NCBI GenBank assembly: GCA_004194705.1
Contig: SADC01000031.1
Coordinates: 62,001 to 126,000, forward strand
Direction: 5' to 3'
DNA: 64,000 nucleotides
Origin: Ditylenchus dipsaci
Lineage: Eukaryota; Nematoda; Chromadorea; Rhabditida; Anguinidae
Both the position numbers and the translations under genes were made by a program. The notes under the pieces are model-generated. The model did not search any database. It was not told the DNA's origin and saw only the letters and a list, made by a program, of their open reading frames with translations. Each line of letters starts with the position of its first letter. Within the stretch, counting starts at the first letter, position 1. This document shows, piece by piece, positions 10,581-21,299 of this stretch.

Positions 10581-11280
10581 GTCCATATGGCCCGCCGTTT
10601 TAAGCACTGAAATATGATTAAAGCACATTTTTAGGTTGTGAAAAAGCATTTGTCGTTTAAAAACAAAAAAATGAAGTTTTGATTTTATGCCTTGGTCTCC
10701 CTGTTGTTTTAATATTCGGATACTTAAACACCTATAATTTGGTGAGGAATTGAACTTGAAAAATCTAAACCTTAAAAAATAAAAAACAGGTTTGGGTCTG
10801 TTCTATCATAATCCGGAAAAAAAATTATAACAGAATTACCCTCTCAAAATTTGTAGCAATAGGGGAGGCCAAGGAAAAAAGTCAAAATTTTAAGAATTTT
10901 CTTTAACAGTTAAAAAAAATTTCGCAAAAGATTAAAATATGTTTCATACAAGTTTCAGGGCATAAAACAGAAAACTTTTCAGGAACTGGGTGGATTTTAC
11001 AACTTAGCCGACTTTGCTGACTATGGATGTCTAATTTTTTTTAATACAACTATTAACAAATTAATAAATTAAAACAAATAAATTGAGCTAACTTGTCTAC
11101 TAATTGAAAATTTGAAATATGCTGTCTTGCTCCGCACGAAATAAATAAAATATGTTTTGTTGGCACAGTTTTAGTGCATCTTTTTGGTGTATTCAAAAGT
11201 ATTTGAATATAGCTTTTTTGCATATTTTGTTTGTTTTGTATTTTTTAACTAGCCTTTTTGCTAGCCGTTTTGTTTTCTTG
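10581..11280. other. AT-rich intergenic region
   Basis: No gene recognised. Confidence 0.3.
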
Positions 11281-11289
11281 TATTTTGTG

Positions 11290-11368
11290 AATGGAGATGC
11301 TTCTCCTTTCTGATGGTGTAATGGACAAAATCCATTACACCATCAGATAAGGAGAAGCATCTCCATTA
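11290..11368. repeat. Near-perfect long hairpin
   Basis: AATGGAGATGCTTCTCC...TCTGATGGTGTAATGGA is followed after a 4-5 base loop by its complement, giving a stem of about 36 bp with one or two mismatches. Runs of C and G follow to about 11415. Confidence 0.85.
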
Positions 11369-11644
11369 CCCCCTCCCCCACCCAGTTTGCCATAGACAGG
11401 GGGAAGGGGAGTAAAAAAAGTGTGTGAATATTTGTTTGGGTGGAGAGCATATTGCTCTCCACAAATCTACTCTAAATAAAATTTATTTTTGTAGTTGTCT
11501 ACCACACTCCGCAAATCCCCGCCAGACACACTTCATATGCTTATTACAATATTGTCGCGGTCAGCGATGAGAATAGCATTAAAGATCTAGATTACATTGT
11601 TTAAAACGTTTTCGTCAATGATGTCTATAATGCCAAAAAAACTG

Positions 11645-11745
11645 TGCTAACTGTCACAATTGAAAAACTGCAGTACAGTTTTCAAGTGTAGTGCAGTTTG
11701 GAACTGTACTACAGTTTTCGCAACTTTAGTACAGTTTTTCGGCGT
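11645..11745. repeat. Tandem/inverted ACTGTACTACAGTTTT repeats
   Basis: Four variants of ACTGxAGTACAGTTTT in alternating orientation. Confidence 0.55.
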
Positions 11746-11749
11746 TTAT

Positions 11750-13365
11750 TGACATATTATTGATCATCACTAGTTTTCGTGTTTTATTTGTTCTTTCGTA
11801 ACAAGTAAAAACGTTTTTCATAAAAAATCAATAAAATTATGTTCAAATGTTTAAACTTTTTTTCTAAGCTTACAAACTGGGAAGGTTGGTAGGCTTAAGA
11901 CAAATTTGTATATGAAACTTTTTTTGAAAAATCCGATCCATCTAATAATTTCATTTTGATAAGCTGTTATAGGCTATTGATAAGCTGTGCGTGAACGTAG
12001 TATTATGGTCGCTACCGTAATGCTCTAGTAAACGAACATAATCTCAAAATTGTCAATCGAAAATTCCCTTAACTCTGAAATCTTAGTCAAAAATAAGCGG
12101 GTTACGGAGTGTCCGTACTAAAACAGCGCTCCGATGAAAGTGTGCTGCTAAAACTTTTGGGTGCCAGCAGCTAGTTCTGGTGCAGAATCTGGTGCAGCAT
12201 TTGCATCTCTGGGAAAAAAGATGCCTTGGTCCCCCTATTGATTTTTTTGAAAACAAATTTTCACAAAAGTCTCGAAAGTGTTTGCCAAGACCAAAAAAGC
12301 GGAATCGGGGAACGTGGAACCTAAGAAAATCCGATAAACAGCTGTGCAAAATATTCACTCTATCCTGAGATACACACCTTCAAAGTAGATTTCGGAGCGC
12401 GGGGGTGGTGTTAGGCGCTTATTAGAGAGGGATCGCGTGGTCTTAAAACCGAGTGGCGCCGGAATTTTTATCGATTTTGTCTCTGCTAATTTTAATTTTC
12501 AGTCCTCTGTCACGTTTACGTCGATAATTGTTTTGAATTTTATATAAAAGACTGTGACAGTGTGTTTTGAAAGGCAACATGGCAAAAATGATTTGTGAAT
12601 TGTTTAAAATAGGTTAATTTGTATAGGTATTTTCAGTGTTTTCTTAAAACGCATTTTCGACCTGCTTTTTTAAGAAAATTTCTAGCTGACTGTTTCATAT
12701 CAATATGCTACTCTTAAAAAAACTACTTCAAAAAAATACCCAAAAATTGACGATATTCATCTTTAAATTGTGTATGGCAACAAAAGTAGAATTGAATTCG
12801 ACTGAATCAAATATCGTTTAGGGTAGGCATTGGATAAGCCTTTTCAAAAGTTGGTTCAATTATAACTTATAACAAGAAAAACATTCAATAATTACGATGC
12901 CCATTATTGTCTGCTACCGTTTTATTATTCAAACAAAATAAGTTATGTTGTAGAAAGCGGACGGCCGGCTACTAAGTAGCTTTTTAATGCTGAATCTTAT
13001 GGCATATGCACTTTTTTCGCTAACATAATTATGAATTTAAATATAAAGTCTCACAAAAATTTTAGTTTATTTAAGCATTTTTGAAACAGATTATTGTATC
13101 TATAAAAACAATACTCAAAAAGTATAGAATAGATCAAATAATTAGGAAAGCATGGAATCAATTGGATTCTAATTTAGGCTTTGCTCAGACCTGGTCAGCG
13201 CCTGGAAAAATGGTTGTGGTCTGTATGTCTTCTCGTGCAGCTTTTCGTTCATGAGTCAAAATTCCGGTGATTACATCTTTTCAGCGACCAGATTGGGATT
13301 CGCTTGACCTAAAAATAAGCTATAAAAACCGATTTTTTGTAATTCTGGACTACGATATTAAAGAA
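11750..13365. other. Intergenic region, nothing firm
   Basis: No gene supported. The open frames on both strands near 12083-12368 overlap a GCCTTGGTCCCCC repeat motif and look non-coding. Confidence 0.3.
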
Positions 13366-13367
13366 GG

Positions 13368-13881
13368 ACAGACTTTAAGGAGGGGGAAGGGGATTGTGAA
13401 TTTTGACCAGAAAATGGGACTTTTCGAATCTCAGTTAATTTTCTTTTTGTTTTCAACCTCTAATTTTTTTGTTCCGATCAATATTACGATGAATCGATCC
13501 TACAAAACACATCAGATGGTAATTTTGGAAAAAAAAATTTTCATAAAAATTTGCCCTTGTCCAACTCAGGGTCGTCCTGGTAGTTTTCGGAACTGTTTCA
13601 GCACTTACGTTTTTATTGGTGCTTTAGTGGACATGATTACGTACAAATTCATACTCAAAATGACGTCAAAAAACAGGGCTACATTTTGAGTATAAGGTTG
13701 TATATGACTGTAGTGCAAAATTTGCGAAAAAAGACAAAAATTTCAAAACAAATTCTAGGCTTTCCAAAATTTTCGCAGTTTTTATAGAGGTTCAAAAGAA
13801 AAATAGAATTAACTGAGGTTCGAAAAATCCTTTTTTATAGTCAAAATACCCCCGCCCAGCCCCCTAAAGTCTGTCCTCCTG
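13368..13881. repeat. Fold-back element with GGACAGACTTTA ends
   Basis: Starts GGACAGACTTTAAGGAGGGGG (13368 on) and ends CCCCCTAAAGTCTGTCC. A 140-codon open frame spans its left half but is Phe/Lys-rich and stops in the element, so I do not call it coding. Confidence 0.6.
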
Positions 13882-14101
13882 TAAAGGGCCATTGCCAGCT
13901 GTTTGGAATTGTCCCCCGCCAATTCAAAAATTTTCGCATAATCATTCGACTTCTGTACAGATTTTCGAGCTTGGTTTCTAACAATAAAAGGTCTAGAATT
14001 TAATTTTAGGCATAGTTTTGTTAGAAACCAAGCAAACGATAAAGAAAAAAATGTGAATTGGCGGGGACAACCGTTGTCGGAGACGGCAATGGCCTTTTAA
14101 G
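13881..14101. repeat. Fold-back element of the AAAGGxCCATTGCC family
   Basis: Arms TAAAGGGCCATTGCC and GGCAATGGCCTTTTA, with inner pairing GTCCCCGCCAATTC/GAATTGGCGGGGAC and GCTTGGTTTCTAACA/TGTTAGAAACCAAGC. Related arms occur at 17330-17560 and 47127-47490. Confidence 0.7.
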
Positions 14102-14423
14102 TGATTTAATTTTGAAAATTGCGAAATCCGCCCCCCCCTCTGGTTCAAAATCGTGTTCTTGGCATTGTGTTTTTAACCCATTTTTTGAAGACTCCTCTTT
14201 GGCAAGTTACCCCTCAATTTGTAGCCAGTGAGATGAGCTACAAAATAGATGGTGACTTGCCTAACAGTGGTTTTCAAAACATAGGTCAAAAACACAATGT
14301 CAGAAACCCGTTTTTTGAATTTAGGGGGGACGGCTTATTAGAGGAATTACGGTAAATGATGACTTGATAGACGACAAACACCATTTTTTCATAATTTGTT
14401 TACAATTGAAAGAAGAAACATTT

Positions 14424-15025
14424 TTAAAGAAATTCATGACCAAAGTTAAGTGGCATAAAAATTGGTCCGCCTGTATTTCTTGTAGATTTGTTAATTTTTT
14501 CATTTTCGAAATTTCGGTACTTTTTAGAAAAAATACCATCTTGAGTAAAGGACATCATCAAATTAGCTGGTCCATATGGCAGCGGGTCTCCGCGGTCCAC
14601 CTGCCATAAATGCCATGTCTTGCCATAAGTATTGACCAACTTTTCCATGTCAATATGCTCAGCGATTTGGGGTATTCCAGGTGCCACTAGCATGCCCGAT
14701 TTCACTTCATAGGCATGAGAATGCCAGTACTTTTTCTCGTCTTCAGGCAGTTGCAAGAATAATTTAGCTGAGATGATGTATTCCACACCAATCAGTCGAG
14801 CCCCAGCATCTGCAGAATCATAAATGACGCACTGGCGCACATCCTCATTCAAATGGCTGCAGTAGTGGTGAGCAATCACTTGGCGGTTAGGCTGACCATC
14901 GTAGACGTGCAATCCACACACGTGCTGACATATTTGTTGAGTGGTTTAAAGCTCTGAAGCATGGCTGTGCCAGTGCCCATAATATGGCTGGCCATTTTAG
15001 TTGCATCACCAGGAATGTTGGACAT
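14424..15025 (-). CDS. DUF1264 / oil-body-associated-protein (OBAP) family protein
   Basis: Intronless gene of about 200 codons from the ATG at 15023-15025 to the stop at 14424. Recognisable family blocks in order: MLQSFKPLNK, ICQHVCGLHVYDG, HHYCSHLNEDVRQCVIYDS, ARLIGVEYIIS, YWHSHAYEVKSGMLV, TYGKTWHLWQVDRGD, LPYGP and LMMSFTQDG. The family is known from plants (oil-body associated), fungi and bacteria. Its biochemical role is not established. The first 30 codons and the rest are in different frames. One extra base in the T3 run at 14933-14935 (A3 to A4 on the coding strand) joins them exactly at the conserved PLNK-ICQH position. A MITE sits about 35 bp upstream of the ATG. The absence of introns beside genes rich in introns, and the family's usual distribution, make horizontal acquisition possible. 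Confidence 0.85.
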
Positions 15026-15060
15026 TTGGACGATTGAGTTAATTAAAGCTAAAAGAGATA

Positions 15061-15319
15061 CCGTATTTACTGTATTAACTCCCCACCCTCTAATACCCCA
15101 CCCTCTAATAAGTCCCCACCCTACGGACCTTATATCTCAGCCTAGAGCGAACATTTCGCAAATCTGTTTTTTGCGTTTTCTTATTTGCCGCGAGTTTACC
15201 TGATTCCACTTTTAAATTTTGGTTGAGCACCCAAAAATATCAAAATCGAAATATTTTTTTTCCGATTTTTTAAGGGTTGAAAAATAACTCCCCATGGGGA
15301 CTTAATACAGTAAATACGG
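15061..15319. mobile_element. MITE with CCGTATTTACTGTATTAA ends and TA target duplication
   Basis: 18-bp perfect inverted ends (CCGTATTTACTGTATTAA and TTAATACAGTAAATACGG) flanked by TA at 15059-15060 and 15320-15321. This is the Tc1/mariner type of insertion. Interior motif ATTCCACTTTTAAATTTTGG then TTGAGCACC. A second copy is at 38435-38675. Confidence 0.88.
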
Positions 15320-15321
15320 TA

Positions 15322-16600
15322 ATTGGCGCTACTCTAATATACCCCCCCCCCCAAAGCGCTACTGTGATATACCCCCCCCCAAAAACTACTGTAATAACCC
15401 TAGTACAAAGCGCTACTTTGTGCCCATACCCACCCCCAAAACGCCGACAAACTGGACTATGTACTACTTACCCCCCCCCCCAAATCGACCTACTGTCATA
15501 TACCCCCCCAAAAACCGACTTTTTTAGGGATGGTCAAAAACCATTTTTACACAATAATTTCGCCATAAAAAGACCAGAAAAGCAATTTAAATGGGATTGC
15601 GAGCTGTATTGGGAGGGGAAGGGAATAATACAGGGGCCACTTCTCGAGATGGTTGGGATCCTGAGAGTATTAATTCTCTAAGCGTCTAAGGGTGCTTTCA
15701 AACCCAGGAACTTGTGGTGCAGGCATAAGTATAAGTACTTTTCATGGACCAAGCCGATCAGCGGGGTTGACCTCGCGGGTTTACGCATAGGCCTTGCACC
15801 TTTTGAGTGCTAGGCTGAATTTTGGATGCTGGGCCTCTGGCCGGCCTTGTAGAACGAGGCGAAATGCTCTTCGGCGAAAAAATAAAGATGTTGAACATAG
15901 TTTTGAATACTGGGGCCTACCGCATAAATAACTCTGGTATGCATGTTTTTTCATGCATCCAGAGTCGCTTTCGAGTGATTTGTGTCTAAGGTATGTGGGT
16001 GTGCGCATCTCAACTCCAAGCCCCCAAGCCCCTGCGCCCCGAAGGGTGCGCAGGGCGCTTGAGAGTTAGAGATGCGCGCCCGGAGGCTCTTACCTTGGAC
16101 ATGATTCCGAGAAGTACACTTGATCATAAAATGCATATAGAGTCTATTTTGCCACGGCCCGAGTTGAAAAACATGGTAAAGCAGCTAAAAAAAAGTGGCC
16201 CCTGTATTATTCCCTTCTCCTCCCAATACAGCCCATAATCCTTTTAAACTGCTTTTCTGGTCCCTTTATGGCAAAATTATTGCATAAAAATGGTTTTTAG
16301 ACACTCCCAAAAAAGTCGGTTTGGGGGGGGGGGTATATGACAGTAGGTCCGATTTTTTTGGGGGGGGGGTATATTACAGTAGCTTTTGGGGGGGGGGTTA
16401 TATGACAGTAGCGTCGATAATTTTTTGTAAGATAGAAATTCTGGCGCTACTGTAATAAACCACCACCCCCCCCCCCAAAAAAAAGACCCTCCAAAAACAC
16501 TGCATATGAGGGGGGGGGATAAGGGGGGGGGGGGACTATATTACAGTAGCTTTTGGGGGAGGTAGGGAGGTCTTTATGACAGTAGCGTCGAAATTTTGCA
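15322..16600. repeat. Composite fold-back with poly-C/poly-G repeat arms
   Basis: Left arm (15322-15540) repeats GCTACTGTAATATACCCCCCCC-type units. The right arm (about 16320-16600) has the complement. Further inside, 15540-15640 pairs with about 16195-16310 (for example TAAAAAGACCAGAAAAGCA and its near-complement). The centre holds the hairpin-core repeat at 15895-16175. Confidence 0.7.
15895..16175 (+). repeat. Hairpin-core repeat, copy 1
   Basis: Contains GGGGCCTACCGCATAAA, the stem ACTCTGGTATGCATG/CATGCATCCAGAGT, ATTTGTGTCTAAGGTATG, a GC-rich stem (GCGCATCTCAACTCC...GAGAGTTAGAGATGCGC) and ACCTTGGACATGATTCCGAG. Other copies lie near 19240, 32275, 41205, 42450 and 54475. Confidence 0.8.
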
Positions 16601-16627
16601 GGGAGGTACAATAGAAAACATGTTTTA

Positions 16628-17070
16628 TGGCTCATTTATAAACGTTGTCGTTGTCGTCGTCGTTGTCGTTGGAATATTTTTTTTTATAAAACCCTTTTTT
16701 TCGCCAACGACGACGACGACGACAACGACGACCTATTTATAAAAAATCCAACGACAACGCAAACGACAACGATGACGCCAACGACAACGAAATTTTTCAT
16801 TCAAAATTGGACAAATTTCACATTTTTAGTCGAGCTTTCGAGGGAAAACGTGTGGAGATTATAGTGAATCCTTGAAATTCTGACTTAAAATGCAAAATTT
16901 ATCTTATTTGGAAAAAAAATTTCGTTGTCGTTGGCGTTGTCGTTGGATTTTTCATAAATAGGTCGTCGTTATCGTTGTCGTCGTCGTTGGCGTTGTCGTT
17001 GGCGTAAAATTGCCTTTATAACACATTTTTTCCAACGACAACGACGATGACAACGTTTATAAATGAGCCA
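16628..17070. mobile_element. Harbinger-like MITE built of CGTTGTCGT repeats
   Basis: Ends TGGCTCATTTATAAACGTTG and its complement, flanked by TTA on both sides (16625-16627 and 17071-17073). A 3-bp TTA duplication fits PIF/Harbinger-type insertion. Next to each end, and again inside, are runs of CGTTGTCGTCGT or the complement, so the element folds on itself at several registers. Confidence 0.75.
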
Positions 17071-17199
17071 TTAGGGCGCGAAAGACATTTTTGAGATTTT
17101 TTTTTTGGCAAAACTTTGACTTTTTGCCTTGGGAGGCCTAGGCTAACCACCTTATTCGGGGTATGCTACCGCGTTTTGGTAAATGGAGCTGGTCAGAAA

Positions 17200-17245
17200 G
17201 AGATTTTATATTTATGATCAAGAGGCCTGCTCGTAATTTTGTCTA
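17200..17245 (-). repeat. Fragment of the hairpin-core repeat
   Basis: TTTTGTCTAAGGTAAGTGAGTGCG matches one edge of the core family; the rest is missing. Confidence 0.5.
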
Positions 17246-17329
17246 AGGTAAGTGAGTGCGCTAGTCCATGAAGCTTTATTCCATGAAAAAAGTTTTTCCG
17301 TGGCCGCAAAACAAGTTTTCCATCGTTCT

Positions 17330-17560
17330 AAGGGCGTAAATGGCCTTTCAATGGACATGCCCACGCCTTCGAAATTCGCGTCCGCCAATTTCAAATTTGT
17401 TCTTAATCGTTGGGTTTCTGTACGCATTTTTGATTTTGTTCCTATCAAAACTTACCTAAAATTAAATTCTAGGTCTTGACAAAAAATTCGTACAGAAACC
17501 CAATGATCAGGAAAAATATTTGAGCGGGCATGTGAATGCCCTTTTAAAGGACCATGCTCG
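17330..17560. repeat. Fold-back element with GGGCATTC/GAATGCCC arms
   Basis: Arms include TTGGGTTTCTGTACG/CGTACAGAAACCCAA and GGACATGCCC/GGGCATGTGA. Internally similar in plan to 13881-14101. Confidence 0.55.
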
Positions 17561-18540
17561 TTGCCGGAAATAAGAATTTCACACGTTTGAATGCGCGCGA
17601 AACACTCTTTTTCTCCGAAGATGTTTAACATCAATCTTTTGAGTCCGGAGTTGTTTGTAAAAGAAGTAACTACAATTTGCTTGGTAGTGTATTGATGAAT
17701 CAGCGGCGGCCGGGCTAAATTCTTAGTCGGTTTGATTCCCAATGCCGTCTTTGCCTTTTTGATGATTTGACTATTAGTTTGCTGAAAAACTGAATATTTT
17801 CGCAATAAAATAAGTGTTTGAAATCATCATTGCCGGCGACGAGCATGATATTTTAAAATGATTAAAACTGATTTTTAAGCTAGACACATGAGGTGTACTT
17901 TAGCCTGCAAAAAAATTAAAGAAAGAAAAAGAATTATTTTTCGAAAATTTTCCGGACAAAAGGTTCAAAATTTTCTAATTAACTAGAATGCATGCTTTTA
18001 GAATAAAAAAATTCTTGTTGGCCTTCTAGAAATGCAAAAACGAATAACAAGTTGTTTTCAAGCCCACTGTTTTTTGTTTTGTTTTTAACGACTGGAAAGG
18101 CGGCTTGTTTACTCCATATTGGTCAAAGACCAAAAGCATGAAAGAGGCAGTTAGTAGAGAAGCTAGACAACAACACAGACACGTTTGCCATAATAATCTT
18201 TGATCTTTTTCTTTTAGCAAGTAAATAGGCTGAAAATAGTAGGAAAAATGCAAACAAGCGCTTAATTAAGTTTTTTTAAACTTTACACATTAAAAAATGT
18301 TTGCTAGCTGAAAAAATGTTGGAAATTATTTTGTGTTAATTTAATTTAAAAAAACGTGGGCAAAATTACACTATTTTCACAGAGCCAAAATCTTGTTTCA
18401 CAAAGTCTAATTATGTTTTGGTCCCCTCATTGTTTTTAGTCATTTTTCGCCTTGGTCCACAAAAAAAATTTATCTTATAAAATTTTTTGGTCACTAGAGC
18501 TTGGCAAAAAATAATCTCCGTAGGCATTTTAATCAAGTGT
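17561..18540. other. Intergenic region, nothing firm
   Basis: Short open frames here have no recognisable motif. A TTCGCCTTGGTCC fragment of the dispersed MITE family is at about 18447. Confidence 0.3.
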
Positions 18541-18970
18541 TTTGCATGTCTAAGCCTAAGCCTAAAATCATGTATAATGTGAGTGAGTGCGAGCATCTCT
18601 AACCAACCAAGCAGTGTTTCGAACTAGTACTCATATCGCACTCGTATTACGAACATAGTGACCGACGTCCGGCCGGGCACGTCCTGTTGCCATCTCGTCC
18701 AGACGGAGCGGGACGCGACGGAACGGTTTTCAACAAATGACATCACGTCCTGATGGGCCCGTCCTGTCGAAATTTCATGCTTTTTAATTAAATCCAATAA
18801 TCCTTACGTAATCTAACTAAATTATATTGATAAAAACTACTATTAAAATTTTATGTAACTAAAAAAGTGTTACTTTATTATTGTTATGTTATTAATATTA
18901 AATTTGCACTCTAAAAATTTAATGAATTTTACTGAATTTCAAATAAAAAAATTTAATTTTTTTGGTTGCA

Positions 18971-19838
18971 GTTTACAATCCCCCACGGGGAGTGGTCACA
19001 TGGAAGATATAAGTTCATATTCGTGTTTCTCGTCCCGATTTCATAAGAAAGCCGGCTGTCTTTTTTTGGTTCTGAAAAAAAAATTCGAGCTACAGGGGGG
19101 GGGGGATATCATGATTTTTAGACAAAATTTCAAAAATTCAAATTGACGCCTTTTGAATTTAAAAAGGGATTAGGGGCTGTATTGGGAGGGGAGGGGAATA
19201 ATAAGGGGCCACTTTTATGGCAGAACTTTAGAAATTATAATGTTTGTATTCTTCGACTGCCTCACCATGTTTTTCAACTCGGGCCGTGGCAAAAAGAGAT
19301 TCTACATGCATTTTTGGATCGAGAGTCTTGCTCGGAATCATGTCTAAGGTAAGTGAGTGCGCACATCTCAAGTGAGTGCGCGCACCCTCAAGCCCCCTGC
19401 GCCCCCTTCGGGGCTTGGGGGTTTGGAGTTGAGATGCGCACACCCACATACCTTAGACACAAATCACTCGAAAGTGACTCTGGATGCATGAAAAAGCATG
19501 CATACCAGAGTTTATTTATGCGGTAGGCCCCAGTATTCAAAACTATGCTCAACATCTTCTTGTTAGTGGGCCCTGTGTGATTAGTGGCCCCCTTTTATTC
19601 CCTTTGCCTCCCTATACAGCCCTTAATCCCTTTAAAATTCAAAAGGCGCCAATTAAACTTTTTGAAATTTTGACTAAAACCATGATACCTCCCCCCCTCC
19701 CCCTGTGGTTCGAATTTTTTTTCTCAGAACCAAAAAACAGCCGGCTTTCTTATGAGATCGGGGACGAGAAACACGAATATGAAGCTATCTCCTCCATCTG
19801 ACCACTCCTCGTGGGGGGGGAGGGAGTGGATTGTAAAC
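18971..19838. mobile_element. Long fold-back element with hairpin-core centre
   Basis: Arms of about 150 bp: GTTTACAATCCCCCACGGGG at left pairs with the G-run ending GATTGTAAAC at right, continuing through AACACGAATATGA, GAAAGCCGGCTGT and poly-G/poly-C tracts. The same arms bound the element at 54318-54992. A second paired layer (CCACTTTTATGG region with 19570-19640) encloses the hairpin core. Confidence 0.78.
19240..19555 (-). repeat. Hairpin-core repeat, copy 2
   Basis: Complement of copy 1: CATGTCTAAGGTAAGTGAG, the GC-rich stem, CATACCTTAGACACAAATC, ACTCTGGATGCATG/CATGCATACCAGAGT, TTTATGCGGTAGGCCCC. Confidence 0.8.
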
Positions 19839-20780
19839 TCAAGCCATTTTTTGCCTTAAGCATGCTATAAACGGACGCCGGACAGCCGGTCATATCCCTC
19901 AAAAACCGGACGGCCGGTAAAAATTTTTCGGGACGCATCCAAATCTCAAAAAGAGTTGTCACTATATATAAATGTCTTTTAGCAAAAGTATATTAAAATC
20001 TAAACACATTGTGTGAAATTTACAAAATGACACTTGAAAAGACTATGAAAATTGATAAGCACAGTAATTTGCGTAATTCGAATTAGAGCGGGACCACCAT
20101 AATTTCGTGCATAATGTTTTTGAATTAATTTTTATTGTTGGTGCCATGGCATTTCGTCCAAAAGACAGTTCGTCCAAAATGCAATTCGTTAAAAATTTGA
20201 TTCGCCCAAATTTGAATTTCAAGTCAAAATTTTGCGAAAAAACCATTTTTACGGTCACAGAATACTTCCAACTCTCAGAAGCCCGTCCAGAGTGGCCGAA
20301 AGCCAATAAAATCTGGTTTTTTGGGGGTTTACTTCAGATAAGTTAAAACCGGGTCTTGTTATTTACAAATCGTTCTTATCCCCAATTTCTAAAAAATATA
20401 GCATAATTTGATTGCTCATGGAGAACAAATCCCTGAAAAAGGGCGGACGCCTCGGAGTGGGTATCATCTACCCAGGTACTAATTGAGTATTGATATTCTG
20501 GATAGTCAAAACAGCATTTTTTTCTTAACAAACCATATTCGGCACATGATTTTAGATTTAATAGTACGGTTTGTTCCAAAATAATTTGTGTTAGAATCAA
20601 TTTGTGTTAGATCCTATTTATGTTAAAATCAATTATGTTAGTTTTTGGGAGTGCCTGTATTGTGATCACATTCTGTTTCTGATCGATTCAATGAACATAT
20701 TTATTTTCTTGAAATATTTGAAATGTCGCATTCTGATTCTTTTATTGGCCACCATTCATACCTGCTGGTCCTCTACCTTG
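19839..20780. other. Intergenic region with decayed short repeats
   Basis: Small tandem sets of TTCGTCCAAAA-like units near 20150-20215 and GTGTTAGATC-like units near 20588-20640. No gene seen. Confidence 0.4.
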
Positions 20781-20788
20781 TCCACCGC

Positions 20789-21280
20789 TCACCCTTGTCC
20801 ACCACCCATGCCTGGAGGACCTCCCATGCCTTGACCTCCTTGTCCTCCACCCATACCTTGACTGCTTTCTTGTCCACCACCCATGCCTGGAGGACCTCCC
20901 ATTCCTTGGTTTCCTTGTCCTCCACCCATGCCTTCACCTCCATCCTTACCTGGAGGGCCTCTTCTGCTACTGCTCGTTCCTTGGCCACCCCCACTATTTC
21001 CTTGACCACTTCCTTCCATGCCTTGACCTCTTTGTCCTCTGCCCATTCCTCGACCACCTTGTTTACCGCTTCCCATGCCTGGAGGTCCTTGTCCACCACC
21101 CATGCCTTGGCTACCTCCTTGTTGACCACCTCCGTTTTGACCTCCTTCTTCTTGCTGATCCTGACTATCAGAGCTATCTTGCTGATCACCGCCAAATATA
21201 CCACCCATACCACTACCTGGTTGAGCCGAAATTAACGAAATTCCAAATAAAGCGATGAAAAGTACTAGTTTGCTATTCAT
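20789..21280 (-). CDS. Secreted Gly/Gln/Met-rich repeat protein
   Basis: I take the second ATG (21278-21280), which gives MNSKLVLFIALFGISLISA, a clear signal peptide with likely cleavage before QPGSG. An in-frame ATG four codons upstream is less suitable. The mature chain of about 145 residues is almost entirely Gly, Gln, Met, Pro, Ser and Asp, with repeats such as GMGGGQG and GGPPGMGGGQ, ending at TGA (20789). No Cys, no domain. The N-terminus (SKLVL...SAQP) resembles the proteins at 9386 and 49351/50100, so the three loci may form one secreted family. A T-rich acceptor-like TTTTTTGCTAG lies 5 bp upstream of the ATG, suitable for SL trans-splicing. Function unknown. Confidence 0.8.
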   Translation of the reverse strand: MNSKLVLFIALFGISLISAQPGSGMGGIFGGDQQDSSDSQDQQEEGGQNGGGQQGGSQGMGGGQGPPGMGSGKQGGRGMGRGQRGQGMEGSGQGNSGGGQGTSSSRRGPPGKDGGEGMGGGQGNQGMGGPPGMGGGQESSQGMGGGQGGQGMGGPPGMGGGQG

Positions 21281-21299
21281 CCTTACTAGCAAAAAAGAC

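Noticed and set aside
13267..13689. 140-codon open frame
   Set aside because: Low-complexity Phe/Lys/Ile composition, lies over a fold-back element, no splice context and no recognisable motif.
20723..21235. Plus-strand 170-codon Ser/Thr-rich open frame and an alternative minus-strand frame
   Set aside because: Shadow frames of the Gly/Gln-rich secreted protein gene, whose signal peptide and start context are far better.
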